DNA of 64,000 nt, from positions 1 through 64,000 of the forward strand of contig JAIUPH010000034.1 in the NCBI GenBank assembly GCA_020161065.1, in the 5' to 3' direction. Below are positions 28,395 to 37,908 of the stretch, piece after piece (position 1 is the stretch's first letter; each line of letters begins with the position of its first letter). Position numbers and translations under genes: made by a program. This DNA is from Pseudomonadota bacterium (GTDB lineage Bacteria; Pseudomonadota; Gammaproteobacteria; Burkholderiales; Burkholderiaceae_C). The notes below the pieces were generated by a model, which was not told the DNA's origin, made no database searches, and worked only from the letters and a program-made list of their open reading frames with translations.

Positions 28395-29252
28395 ATGAGC
28401 ACCGCCGCACCGCCGCCGCCCGTCACCCTGAGCTTGCCGCGCGCCGCGGCGCTGCCCATCGTCGTCGACTCGCCGCACAGCGGCACCGACTATCCGGCCG
28501 ACTTCGGGGCCGCGCTGCCAGGCGCGGCGCTGCGCCAGGGCGAGGACACCTGGGTGCACGAGCTGTGGGGCAGCGCGCCCGCGCACGGCGCCACGCTGCT
28601 GGCGGCGAACTTCCCGCGCGCCTACATCGACCCCAACCGCAGCCTGCACGACATCGACCTCGCGCTGCTGGCCGACCCCTGGCCCGGCCCGGTGGCGCCG
28701 GGCCGCAAGACCGAGCTGGGCATCGGCCTGGTGTGGCGGCTGATGGACGGCCGGCCGATCTACGACCGGCTGCTGACGGCGGCCGAACTGCAAGGCCGCA
28801 TCGAGCGCTGCTGGCAGCCGTATCACCGCGCGCTGAACGAGGCGCTGGACGCCGCGGCCGCGCGCTGGCCGCAGCGCTGGCACCTCAACGTGCACTCCAT
28901 GCCCGACGAGAGCTACCGCAAGCTGGGCCTGCCCGAGAAGCCGCTGGCCGACTTCGTGCTGGGCAACCTCGACGGCGCCACCTGCGACGAGGCGACGCTG
29001 GCCGTGATCGAGACCGCGCTGCAGGCCGCCGGCTACAGCACCGCGCGCAACGATCCGTTCAAGGGCGTCGAGATCATCCGCGCCTCGGGCCAGCCGGCGC
29101 GCGGCTGGCACGCGCTGCAGGTGGAGGTCAAGCGCTCGCTCTACATGGATCGCGACTACCGCAAGAACGCCGGCTTCGAGCGGCTGCAGGCGGCGATCGA
29201 TGGGGCGCTAAGAGCGCTGGCGGCGCACGTGCGGGGGCGGGTGGGGGCTTGA
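28395..29252 (+). CDS. N-formylglutamate amidohydrolase family protein
   Basis: A 285-residue member of the HutG-type amidohydrolase family, which releases formate from N-formyl-L-glutamate at the end of one histidine-degradation route. Visible features are VVDSPHSGTDYP with the metal-binding His, ARG-like helix RAYIDPNRS, and HSMPDES as the second metal site (LNVHSMPD). No hut genes are adjacent, so the natural substrate may differ. It is followed by a hairpin at 29258-29289 that probably ends transcription. Confidence 0.85.
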   Translation: MSTAAPPPPVTLSLPRAAALPIVVDSPHSGTDYPADFGAALPGAALRQGEDTWVHELWGSAPAHGATLLAANFPRAYIDPNRSLHDIDLALLADPWPGPVAPGRKTELGIGLVWRLMDGRPIYDRLLTAAELQGRIERCWQPYHRALNEALDAAAARWPQRWHLNVHSMPDESYRKLGLPEKPLADFVLGNLDGATCDEATLAVIETALQAAGYSTARNDPFKGVEIIRASGQPARGWHALQVEVKRSLYMDRDYRKNAGFERLQAAIDGALRALAAHVRGRVGA

Positions 29253-29257
29253 GGCTC

Positions 29258-29289
29258 TCAAGGTGACCCGGCTTTGCCGGGCACCTTGA
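29258..29289 (+). terminator. Intergenic hairpin (repeat family)
   Basis: TCAAGGTGACCCGGC, TTT, then the near-exact complement with one bulged base. The same fold with compensating base changes recurs at 40116-40147. Its position just after a stop codon suggests termination, but no T-tract follows. Confidence 0.5.
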
Positions 29290-29334
29290 CCCCCGCGAGC
29301 CTGGATGCGCTGGGGCTACCCCGTGAACAAGGTG

Positions 29335-30489
29335 TCAGGTGCCCGCGGCCAGCGGCACCGTCAACACCACGGGTCTGCTTTCATCGTTGAGATCGCCGAT
29401 CAGCAGACGCTGGTTGACGCGGTCCACCGCCAGCGCATTGGGCTGGTTCAGGCGCCCCGGCAGCGCGCCGAGCTGAAGGCCAGGCGTGGTAACACCGAGC
29501 TGTCCGACCAGCACCGTCATCGTGCCGTCGATGCCGAACCTGCGGACGACGCGTTTGGCCGTGTCGGCCAGGTACAGACGGCCTGCTGCGTCGACCGCCA
29601 TGGCACCGGCACGCAGGCCGATGCCGGCAGACTCGCCGACGAAAAGGCTCTTGTCCCCATTCGCGGAGATGCGCCAGATCCTGGTCGCGGACGGCGCATC
29701 GAGCCGGGCAACGTCGCTGACGTAGAGCTCGCCGAGGTCATTGAAGACCAAGGCGCCGACGTCGTCGACGGCTACTTCCTTCGCGTAGGCGGGCAGCGAA
29801 ATGCCGGCGTCGCAACGTCTGATGAAGAGGCCGTATGACGGGTTGGCCGCCGTCGGCGACGGCGTGCTGACCTGCACGGTCACCGTCACGCCCTGCGCAT
29901 TGACGGCCACGCCCATCGCCGATGCCCAGTCGGCCTGGCTGCCGCACCGAGTCGACACCAGCCCCGTGGTCGAGACTGCCCGCAGCCTGCCGGCCCCCTG
30001 GTCGGCCACCATCAGCGGGCCATCGCCATCCAGGGCAAGCCCCAAGCAGGGGTAGCGGCCATACCCGTACACCGTGCAATAGGGCAACGCGGGATTCACG
30101 ATGGAACCGAAACGGGCAGCGGCACCTTGGCCATCGACATCGCCGGTCTGCGTCAAGTCACCGGCCAAGGTTGTGACCTCGCCCTCGGCGCTGATCCTGC
30201 GGATCGCGCTGTAGTCGCCGGCGTAGATCACGCCCCGGCTGTCCGCGACGAGCGAATCGATGTTGAGAAAGCCGGCCTGCCCGGCATTGCCATCGCGTGC
30301 GCTGCCGTTGAAGCCGCCGGCCAACAGGGTCAGCATCGGCTTGGCAGCCGGCGGTGTGACCGGGGGATCGGGATCTGCAGTGGAACTCGTGCCGCCGCAA
30401 GCGGCGAGCAACACGATGGCAGCAAGTGCCGCGACCATCGGGGGCGCTTTCGGGCGGGGTCGGGCCGCAGGGGTGTCTTGCTCGCTCAT
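29335..30489 (-). CDS. NHL-repeat lipoprotein
   Basis: A 384-residue exported lipoprotein: hydrophobic signal with lipobox Leu-Ala-Ala-Cys (Cys about 32), a Pro-rich linker, then NHL-type beta-propeller repeats recognisable as DSRGVIYAGDYSAIRRI, NPxx..LALDGDGPLMVADQG, DAAGRLYLADTAKRVVRRF and NALAVDRVNQRLLIGD. The start overlaps the stop of the subtilase gene upstream (ATGA), so they are coupled. Propellers of this type bind proteins or carbohydrate; the likely partner is the co-encoded protease. GC is higher than in the subtilase gene. Confidence 0.82.
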   Translation of the reverse strand: MSEQDTPAARPRPKAPPMVAALAAIVLLAACGGTSSTADPDPPVTPPAAKPMLTLLAGGFNGSARDGNAGQAGFLNIDSLVADSRGVIYAGDYSAIRRISAEGEVTTLAGDLTQTGDVDGQGAAARFGSIVNPALPYCTVYGYGRYPCLGLALDGDGPLMVADQGAGRLRAVSTTGLVSTRCGSQADWASAMGVAVNAQGVTVTVQVSTPSPTAANPSYGLFIRRCDAGISLPAYAKEVAVDDVGALVFNDLGELYVSDVARLDAPSATRIWRISANGDKSLFVGESAGIGLRAGAMAVDAAGRLYLADTAKRVVRRFGIDGTMTVLVGQLGVTTPGLQLGALPGRLNQPNALAVDRVNQRLLIGDLNDESRPVVLTVPLAAGT

Positions 30490-32852
30490 TGAACCGTCGG
30501 CATCGTGCCGCTCGCAGGGTTCGGATACACGTAACCGAGCCATTCGATGTTGTTGCTGACGGCAGAATACCCTTGACCAAGCATCGACGACAGCGCAGGT
30601 TCGGGAAATACGGCGTGGTCGTCGCGTGCCAAGTGATAGCGCCGCAAGAGCTTCACCGTGCCTAACGGCTGGGTCAAGTTGGCTGGGTATATATAGCCTT
30701 CATGACCGTCCACCTTATATCCGAGCGACTCAAAAGCTGACACCTCATTGTCCAGTACGAGTGTCGTATCGACGTGATTTGGGTTAGTCGCGCAGATAGC
30801 TGGGATGTACGTGGTGGCGTCCCCGCACTTCCAACTCATGCGCACGAGTCGCGACAACGGTACTGCGGCGTTCTTTGGATTGGCGGCGCTCGTAAAGACC
30901 CAGGCCTCCGCCATCGTGTAGTTGGGAGCGCTGGGGCCAATAACGAATGGTGATCCTGGCGGCAACCAATAACTGGAGATTATATTACCGTACGCGGGAA
31001 AGTACTGATTAATGTATTGACTGGAATTACTGACCCGTAGGCGCAGATAGCCCTCAACCGCCGCACGCGCCATCTGCGGCACTATCGTGTAAAACGAATC
31101 ACTTCGATTGCTGCTGTAGTAGGAAAAGAGCGGAGTTAATCGCGACGGATTGGCGGCAATAGCCGAAGTCATAGCAGTCACTGCACTAGGCAAACCATGA
31201 CCATAATAGGTATCCGGCGTCTGATGTCGATCCGCTGAAGATCGTATTAGATCACGCACGGCGGCAAAAGAGGCACGCGGATTTACGGATCGAAGGAGTG
31301 CTGCCAACGCCGATATATGAGGTGCCGCCATTGACGTCCCGGTGCAAGTGCCGACGCCATCACCTATACCAGAGGCCAGAAAGCGAGGCGCAGATAGATC
31401 TACGCCTGTCGTATCTCCGCATGATAGTTGTATATTATGATTGGTATTTGCGACAAAATCAGAAACAATATCTTGAGCCGGTCCCATCACGCCTGCCAAT
31501 GATGGATTGTTTGTACCGAGCTCGCAGTAATCCAGTGTGCACGTTGACTGCGTGGTCTCCCAACGATGAAGATCTGGCTTCAACCCACCAACCGGGAGGA
31601 CGCTGCTTGAATCTCCCAAGTTGCCTGGAAACTGCGGGCCGTCACCGAGCGCAGGAAAGACGGTCGAATTATTTAAATTATTTCCCGCTGCAACTACAAT
31701 CAGCACGCCTCGGGTTGTTGCATAGTTTATGGCAGCACAAATAACTGGAGAATCGTTGCATGTTTGATTTGGAGCTCCTCCGCTCCAGTTAATGATTTGT
31801 AAACCTATATCAACAGCTTCCGTGATTTGCGCGCCAATATATGAATCCGTGCGAGCGGTGCCAGGTATTCCGTATGGAAATACAGTGAAACTACATTCCG
31901 GACAACCTCCGGCAACATAGCCGGTATTAGCAGGACCAAACACGATGTTAGGGGGATTGGGGCTGGCGTTATTGTGCGCGCCCGCCAAGATGCCGGCCAC
32001 ATGAATTGTATGATTGGAATTATTGTATCCGGCGTAATACATTCCCGCTTGGGCGTAATCACTTAAGAAGTGACGACGGAAGTTCTGAATAAGATCGGGA
32101 TGTGTTCTAAAATCAGTTGCTGGATTTCCAAATGGAGCAACTTGTACTCCCAGATATCCAAAATCCAATAGTCCAACATACACGCCCGCGCCGGTGCTCA
32201 AGCTCCAGGCATCAGAAAATTTCATGGCGTCCATGCCCCATTGATACTGAGCTGGGGTTCCATTGTTGGAAAAATAGGGGTCACTCGGAGCTGCCGAAAT
32301 AGTTGCGCCAACTCTGTTAATATTGACATTTTGTATCGCGAGTTCGCGGCGCAATTTACTGAATGCCAAGCGGGCAGTTTCTACGCTGACGTACCGTAGA
32401 ACAATATAACGCTCCAATCGCTCGCGCGCAAACATCGCTGTGACATTGCCTAATTTGTCGTTCGCAATAGCAGTATCAATTGCAATCCGATCGCGATCTG
32501 ATAAGCGGTCAAAATTTATCACGTAGCGCGCATGGAGCGGATTGCCTAATGCGGCATTGACGTTATCCTCAGTATTGTTAACGCCTGCAACGAGCGCGCG
32601 CTCGATTTCGACAGAATTCTTGGCGGCAGCCAGCGACTTGGAGAGTGCTGATAGTCTACTTGTGTTGCCGTAATTAATAACAATGGTCAATTCATTAGTG
32701 TCGCCGGTGGCAGCATCAGTTAGCAACGCCCCCGGACTGGCTGCTTGACTTGAACTCAACGTGGTCGCCAGTAGTAGCAATGTCGTACCACAATGCCGCC
32801 TCCATTTTCTTCCGTTGGTATGAACAGTCATATTGCAATCTGCATGCTTCAT
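30486..32852 (-). CDS. Secreted subtilisin-like (S8) protease, low GC
   Basis: A 788-residue protease with a signal peptide (about 1-36, ending SSSQA/ASP). A propeptide-like region follows, then the S8 core: Asp in VGLLDFGYLG, His in SNHTIHVAGILAG, Asn in VVAAGNN and Ser in CTGTSMAAPH. The C-terminal 220 residues hold two FYT/YIYP-type repeats like those at the ends of other secreted proteases (possibly DUF5648). The ATG at 32852 has GGGAGA about 12 bases upstream. The gene is clearly poorer in GC (about half) than its neighbours, a sign of recent acquisition. It is coupled to the NHL lipoprotein and lies next to an IS66 fragment. Confidence 0.88.
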   Translation of the reverse strand: MKHADCNMTVHTNGRKWRRHCGTTLLLLATTLSSSQAASPGALLTDAATGDTNELTIVINYGNTSRLSALSKSLAAAKNSVEIERALVAGVNNTEDNVNAALGNPLHARYVINFDRLSDRDRIAIDTAIANDKLGNVTAMFARERLERYIVLRYVSVETARLAFSKLRRELAIQNVNINRVGATISAAPSDPYFSNNGTPAQYQWGMDAMKFSDAWSLSTGAGVYVGLLDFGYLGVQVAPFGNPATDFRTHPDLIQNFRRHFLSDYAQAGMYYAGYNNSNHTIHVAGILAGAHNNASPNPPNIVFGPANTGYVAGGCPECSFTVFPYGIPGTARTDSYIGAQITEAVDIGLQIINWSGGAPNQTCNDSPVICAAINYATTRGVLIVVAAGNNLNNSTVFPALGDGPQFPGNLGDSSSVLPVGGLKPDLHRWETTQSTCTLDYCELGTNNPSLAGVMGPAQDIVSDFVANTNHNIQLSCGDTTGVDLSAPRFLASGIGDGVGTCTGTSMAAPHISALAALLRSVNPRASFAAVRDLIRSSADRHQTPDTYYGHGLPSAVTAMTSAIAANPSRLTPLFSYYSSNRSDSFYTIVPQMARAAVEGYLRLRVSNSSQYINQYFPAYGNIISSYWLPPGSPFVIGPSAPNYTMAEAWVFTSAANPKNAAVPLSRLVRMSWKCGDATTYIPAICATNPNHVDTTLVLDNEVSAFESLGYKVDGHEGYIYPANLTQPLGTVKLLRRYHLARDDHAVFPEPALSSMLGQGYSAVSNNIEWLGYVYPNPASGTMPTVQ

Positions 32853-33089
32853 TCTGTTGATCTCCCGCAAGTCCAACAAGGCTGAATCGTCTCGCCCGTG
32901 TCTTGATCGCGAACTAACTCGTGAGCTAAATCCGCAGCCAGTCAAAAAAGCGGCGCGAGTATGCTGATCCAGCGTAGCTGTTCATCTAGCATCGAAGTTT
33001 GATTTGATTCAAACATGGTGCGTGCGAGACATCGGTGCACATCTGCTCGTGCGTGCTCACGGTGCACCAAGCCCGTTGGCGTAGCGTGA

Positions 33090-33621
33090 GTGCGACTGGA
33101 ACCCGACCGCGTGCCTGACCACGCCACGTTGCTGCAGGCGCTGGGCTGGGTGATGTTCCGCCGGCGCGAGCAAGGCCGCTTGCGCGGTGCGGGCCTGCAA
33201 GGCATCCGGCGGCGGCTACGCGCGGCACTGGAGCAAAGGGCAGCAAACCCTGTGCTCGCGCATCGCCGGCACTTGCACCAACGTGCGGCGTTGTGGCCCG
33301 CGCTGTGGAGCTTCACCACCAACCCGCTGCTGCAGCCCACCAGCAACGCTGCCGAGCAGGCGTTGCGCAGCCTGGTGCTCAAGCGCAAGATCTCCGGCCC
33401 CACCTGCTCGCTGCGGGGCGATCAGTTCCTGGCGCGTGGCTTCAACGTCCACGGGATCTGTCTGCGTCAAGGCCTCGACCTTTGGCGTTTCATGCACAAC
33501 GCCGTGCTCGCCTTCATCGACAAGACCGCGCCGCCTTCGCTGTTGCCTGCCCCGGTCGCAGCGCCCAGCGGCTGACTGGCACTTGCTGGTCTTGGTGCGC
33601 GGGTACCACGTGAACAGTTAC
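33090..33621 (+). mobile_element. IS66-type element, 3' remnant
   Basis: The frame to 33575 encodes the C-terminal part of an IS66-like DDE transposase (TSNAAEQALRSLVLKRKISG, then LRGDQFLARGF and CLRQGLDLW); the N-terminal zinc finger and first catalytic residues are gone. The right end reads to 33621, where the complement begins GTAACTGTTCACGTGG, a GTAA terminus usual for IS66. The left end is lost. Its right end falls inside an XRE regulator gene. Confidence 0.75.
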
Positions 33622-34315
33622 GCGCCACCTCAGCTTCGTCGAGTCAGGTCGATCGTTGCCCAGCCGCGAGCTGCTGCTGCGGCTGACCGAGCACCTCTCG
33701 GTGCCGGTGCGCGAGCGCAATGCGATGCTGGTCGCCGCCGGCTTCGCGCCGCTGTATCGCGAGCGGCCGCTGGACGCGCCCGAACTGGCCGCCGCGCGCG
33801 GCGCGGTCGAGCGCATCCTGCAAGGCCATCTGCCGCACCCGGCGCTGGCGGTGGACCGGCACTGGAACCTGCTGTCGGCCAACCGCGCCGTGCATGCCTT
33901 GCTGGCCGGCGCCGGCGGCGCGCCGCCGCTGCCGTCCGGCCCGCTCAACGTGCTGCGGCTGACGCTGCATCCCGCCGGGCTGGCCGGCCGCATCCTGAAC
34001 CTGGCCGAATGGCGCGAGCATCTGCTGGTGCGCTTGGCGCACGAGGTCGAACGTTCGGCCGACCCCGTGCTGGCTGCGCTGCTGGACGAGTTGAAGCACT
34101 ACCCCGCGCCGCCGCGGCCGGCCTCGGCGCCGCCCGCCGACGGCCGCATCGCGGTGCCGTTCCGCCTGGCCGGGCCGGAGGGGCCGCTGTCGTTCATCAG
34201 CACGACCACGGTGTTCGGCACCGCGGTCGATGTGACGCTGTCCGAGCTGACGATCGAAGCCTTCTTCCCGGCCGACGCCGAGACCGCCGCGGCGATGGCG
34301 CGGCTGGCGGCCTGA
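33622..34315 (+). pseudogene. XRE/MmyB-like regulator lacking its HTH
   Basis: Immediately after the IS end the frame reads RHLSFVESGRSLPSRELLLR, which is the end of an XRE helix-turn-helix. A complete MmyB-like ligand-binding domain follows (ALAVDRHWNLLSANRAV, then LTIEAFFPAD). About 35 N-terminal residues including the recognition helix are missing, removed by the IS. An internal ATG at 33656 could still give a DNA-binding-deficient protein. MmyB-domain regulators often control oxidoreductases. Convergent with argC, 8 bases apart. Confidence 0.82.
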
Positions 34316-34323
34316 AGCGAAGC

Positions 34324-35247
34324 CTAGCCGCCCAACATCAACGCCAGGTTCTGCACCGCCGCGCCGGCGGCGCCTTTGCCGAGGTTGTCGAACACCGCGA
34401 CCAGCAGCACCTGGCCTTGCGCTTCGTTGGCCAGCACCAGCAGGCGCAGGTCGTCGCGGCCGTTCAGGGCCTGCGGGTCGATGGTGTCCAGCGCGGCGGC
34501 GGCCGCCGGCGGCAGAAGCTCGACGTGGCGCTGCCCGGCATAACGGTCGGCCAGCGCCTCATGCAGGCGCGCCGCCGTCGTGCCGGTGGGCAGCAGCCGC
34601 AGGTGCAGCGGAATGCTCAGCACGATGCCTTGCCGGTAGTGGCCGTAGGCCGGCACGGAGAAGGGGCGCTGCGTCAGCCCGGCGTGCTGCTGGATTTCGG
34701 GCACGTGCTTGTGCTGCAACTGCAGGCCGTAGAGCTGCAGCGCGGGGGCCGACGCGGCCTGCTCGCCTTCATGGCGCTCGACCCCCGCGCGGCCCTGGCC
34801 CGAGTAGCCCGAGACCGCGTGGATGCTCACCGGGTGGTCGGCCGGCAGCAGGCCGGCGTCGACCAGCGGCCGCAGCAGCGCCAGCGCGCCGGTGGGATAG
34901 CAGCCGGGGTTGCTGACGCGCTGGGATTGCGCGATGCGTTCGGCCTGCCCGGGCAGCATCTCGGCGAAGCCGTAGGTCCAGCCGGGGTCGATGCGGTGCG
35001 CCGAGCTGGCGTCGATCACGCGCACCGCGGGGTTCTCGATCATCGCCACCGCCTCGCGCGCCGCGGCGTCGGGCAGGCACAGGATGGCCACGTCGCAGCG
35101 GTTCAGCGCGTCGGCGCGCGCGGCAGGGTCCTTGCGCCGGGCCGTGGGCAGCGTGATGAGCTGCAGGTCGGGGCGCGACTGCAGGCGCGCCAGGATCTGC
35201 AGGCCGGTGGTGCCCTGGTCGCCGTCGATGTAGATGCGGGGTGTCAT
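34324..35247 (-). CDS. argC: N-acetyl-gamma-glutamyl-phosphate reductase (short type)
   Basis: NADPH-dependent reductase of arginine synthesis. 307 residues, the short (type 2) form. Nucleotide-binding [10 protein letters not shown] near the N-terminus, catalytic Cys in [10 protein letters not shown], and [11 protein letters not shown]. The ATG at 35247 fits the family. It stands alone, without other arg genes, and is divergent from a LysR gene; many Betaproteobacteria carry a separate short argC. Confidence 0.92.
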   Translation of the reverse strand: MTPRIYIDGDQGTTGLQILARLQSRPDLQLITLPTARRKDPAARADALNRCDVAILCLPDAAAREAVAMIENPAVRVIDASSAHRIDPGWTYGFAEMLPGQAERIAQSQRVSNPGCYPTGALALLRPLVDAGLLPADHPVSIHAVSGYSGQGRAGVERHEGEQAASAPALQLYGLQLQHKHVPEIQQHAGLTQRPFSVPAYGHYRQGIVLSIPLHLRLLPTGTTAARLHEALADRYAGQRHVELLPPAAAAALDTIDPQALNGRDDLRLLVLANEAQGQVLLVAVFDNLGKGAAGAAVQNLALMLGG

Positions 35248-35301
35248 GGCGCGCATCGTCGGCCCGGGGCTTGCAGCAGGCAAGTTGAATCTTGCAAACT
35301 G

Positions 35302-35324
35302 TCGATTCATCAAAGCTGAATCGA
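35302..35324. promoter_or_regulatory. LysR-type operator candidate
   Basis: TCGATTCA, seven bases, then the exact complement TGAATCGA. It lies 6 bases before the LysR start and in the argC-lysR divergent gap. Spacing (T-N11-A within ATTCATCAAAGCTGAAT) suits a LysR-type regulator, which would thus autoregulate and may control argC. Confidence 0.6.
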
Positions 35325-35330
35325 GCCCGT

Positions 35331-36305
35331 ATGCGCGAACTCAACCTCGACCGCCTGCGCACGCTGCTGGCGGTGGCCGACCTCGGCAGCTTCGTGGCCG
35401 CGGCGCGCGCGCTGCACCTGGCGCCGCCGACCGTCACGCTGCACGTGGCCGAGCTGGAATCGCGCCTGGGCGCGCCGCTGCTGCTGCGCGGCCGCGGCGC
35501 GGTGTCGCCCACCGGCGTCGGCGCGGCGCTGATCGAGCGCGCCCGTCGCCTGCTGGCCGAGGCCGACGAGGCGCTGGCGTCCGTGCTGGCGCAGGCCCAG
35601 GGCCGCGGCGGGCGCGTGCGGCTGGGTGCGTCGACCGGCGCCATCGCCCACCTGCTGCCGCAGGCGCTGCAGGTGCTGGAGACCCGCCACGCCGGCATCG
35701 ACGTGCAGGTGCAGGTGCTGACCTCGGCCGAGACGCTGGCGCGGCTGGCCGCCGGCACGCTGGATGTGGGCATCGTCGCGCTGCCGCAGCCGCCGCTGGC
35801 CGGCGTGCAGGTGCGCCCCTGGCGGCGCGACCCGGTGCTGGCCTTCGTGCCCGCCGCCTGGGCCGCGCCGAAGACGCTGGCGCCGGCCTGGCTGGCACAG
35901 CGCCCGCTGATCCTCAACGACGGCAGCACGCGGCTGGCGCGGCTGACGGCCGACTGGTTCGCGCGCGCCGGCCAGCGGCCGAAGGCGCGCATCGAGCTGA
36001 ACTACAACGACGCGATCAAGAGCCTGGTGGCCGCCGGCTACGGCGCCGCGCTGCTGCCGCACGAGGCCAGCGCGCCGGCACCCGAGGCGCGCATCGAGGT
36101 GCGGCCGCTCAAGCCCGCGCTGTGGCGGCCACTGGCGCTGGCGCACCGCAGCGGCGGCGACGACGGCGCGGTGCAGCAGGTGCTGGCGGTGCTGGAAGGG
36201 CTGCGGGATGCGGCACCGCCACCAGCGGCGCCGACGGCGGTGGCGGCCGCGCCGCTCAGCGCCGCTTCCCGCCGCCGAGCAGCGAGCCCAGCACGCCGCG
36301 GATGA
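35331..36305 (+). CDS. LysR-family transcriptional regulator
   Basis: A 324-residue LysR regulator: winged helix ([41 protein letters not shown]) and a periplasmic-binding-like ligand domain ([30 protein letters not shown]). The last 40 residues are low complexity and the 3' end overlaps the HerA-like gene on the other strand by 50 bases, so the natural stop may have been lost and the tail extended. It is divergent from argC and has a perfect dyad before its start. Confidence 0.88.
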   Translation: MRELNLDRLRTLLAVADLGSFVAAARALHLAPPTVTLHVAELESRLGAPLLLRGRGAVSPTGVGAALIERARRLLAEADEALASVLAQAQGRGGRVRLGASTGAIAHLLPQALQVLETRHAGIDVQVQVLTSAETLARLAAGTLDVGIVALPQPPLAGVQVRPWRRDPVLAFVPAAWAAPKTLAPAWLAQRPLILNDGSTRLARLTADWFARAGQRPKARIELNYNDAIKSLVAAGYGAALLPHEASAPAPEARIEVRPLKPALWRPLALAHRSGGDDGAVQQVLAVLEGLRDAAPPPAAPTAVAAAPLSAASRRRAASPARRG

Positions 36306-37809
36306 GCTCGCGGCCCAGCGACGAGCCGATGCTCTTGACGGCCGATTGCGCGGCCGATTCCACCAGCCCCGGCTTGCGCCCGCCGCGCGGGCCGACGGTG
36401 CCGAACATCGCGTCCTTGACCATGTCCATCATGCCGCCGCCGGCCTCGCCGGCCGGCGTGCTGCCCGGCAAATTGAGCGGTGCCGAGGTGGCGGTGGCGC
36501 TGCCGTTGCCACCACTCCCGCCGCCGGCCGCGCCCGCGCGGCCCTTGAGCTTCTCGTACGCCGATTCGCGGTCCACCGTCTTCTCGTAGGTGCCGGCGAC
36601 CAGCGAGCCGGCGATCAGCGCCTGGCGCTGCTCGGGCGTGATGGGCCCGATCTGGCTGCCCGGCGGGATCACGAACACGCGCTCGGTGACGCTGGGCCGG
36701 CCCTTGGCGTCGAGGAAGCTGATCAAGGCCTCGCCGACCGCCAGCTCGGTGATGGCCGCGGCCATGTCGCCCAACTTCGGATTGGGGCGCATGGTGTCGG
36801 CGGCGCTCTTCACCGCCTTCTGGTCGCGCGGCGTGAAGGCGCGCAAGGCGTGCTGCACGCGGTTGCCGAGTTGCGCCAGCACGCTGTCGGGCACGTCCAG
36901 CGGGTTCTGCGTCACGAAGTACACGCCCACGCCCTTGCTGCGCACCAGGCGCACCACCAGTTCGATGCGCTCCACCAGCACCTGGGGCGCGTCCTTGAAC
37001 AGCAGGTGCGCCTCGTCGAAGAAGAACACGAGCTTGGGCTTGTCGAGGTCGCCCACCTCGGGCAGGCGCTCGAACAGCTCGCTCAGCATCCACAGCAGGA
37101 AGGTCGCGTAGAGCCGCGGCGCGTTCAGCAGCTTGTCGGCGGCCAGGACATTGACGACGCCCTTGCCATCAACCGTCTGCATGAAGTCGGCGATGTCGAG
37201 CATGGGCTCGCCGAAGAACTTGTCGCCGCCTTGCTCTTCGATCTGCAGCAGCCCGCGCTGGATGGCGCCGACCGAGGCGGCGCTGATGTTGCCGTACTCG
37301 GTGGTGAACTGGCTGCCGTTGTCGCCCACGTACTGCAGCATCGCGCGCAGGTCTTTCATGTCCAGCAGCAGCAGGCCGTTGTCGTCGGCGATCTTGAACA
37401 CGAGGTTCAGCACGCCGGCCTGGATCTCGTTGAGCGCCAGCATGCGCGCCAGCAGCAGCGGGCCCATGTCGCTGACCGTCGCGCGCACCGGGTGGCCTTG
37501 CTCGCCGAACACGTCCCACAAGGTGGCCGGGCACTTCACCGGCTCGGGCGTCGGCAGGCCGCGCTCCTTCAGCAGCGCGGCCATCTTGGGCGACACCGTG
37601 CCGGCCTGGGTGATGCCGGTCAGGTCGCCCTTCACGTCGGCCAGGAACACCGGCACGCCGGTGGCGCTGAAGCTCTCGGCCAGCTTCTGCAGCGTGATGG
37701 TCTTGCCGGTGCCGGTGGCGCCGGTGACCAGGCCGTGGCGGTTGGCCAGCGCCGGCAGCAGTTCGCAGACGACGTCGCCGTGCTGGGCGACGAGGATGGG
37801 GTCACTCAT
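36256..37809 (-). CDS. HerA-like ATPase of the DUF853 family (YjgR-like)
   Basis: A 517-residue ATPase. Walker A GATGTGKT lies at about 30-37. The aspartate of [10 protein letters not shown], Walker B in [13 protein letters not shown], and the arginine-rich ARG..PRDQKAV stretch are those of HerA/FtsK-like motors. A Gly-rich linker (about 425-445) precedes a C-terminal tail, [14 protein letters not shown], common in YjgR proteins. Cellular role is unknown; DNA translocation is suggested by family. Convergent with LysR. Confidence 0.9.
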   Translation of the reverse strand: MSDPILVAQHGDVVCELLPALANRHGLVTGATGTGKTITLQKLAESFSATGVPVFLADVKGDLTGITQAGTVSPKMAALLKERGLPTPEPVKCPATLWDVFGEQGHPVRATVSDMGPLLLARMLALNEIQAGVLNLVFKIADDNGLLLLDMKDLRAMLQYVGDNGSQFTTEYGNISAASVGAIQRGLLQIEEQGGDKFFGEPMLDIADFMQTVDGKGVVNVLAADKLLNAPRLYATFLLWMLSELFERLPEVGDLDKPKLVFFFDEAHLLFKDAPQVLVERIELVVRLVRSKGVGVYFVTQNPLDVPDSVLAQLGNRVQHALRAFTPRDQKAVKSAADTMRPNPKLGDMAAAITELAVGEALISFLDAKGRPSVTERVFVIPPGSQIGPITPEQRQALIAGSLVAGTYEKTVDRESAYEKLKGRAGAAGGGSGGNGSATATSAPLNLPGSTPAGEAGGGMMDMVKDAMFGTVGPRGGRKPGLVESAAQSAVKSIGSSLGRELIRGVLGSLLGGGKRR

Positions 37810-37908
37810 GAACGGGCTCCGAAGGCGGCGGTGCGGTGGCGGGCAGTCTAGTTCAGGCCTGCCTTGGGCGACTCAGGTCGTCAGGCCTGATTGGTGCGGC
37901 CCAGGCCG

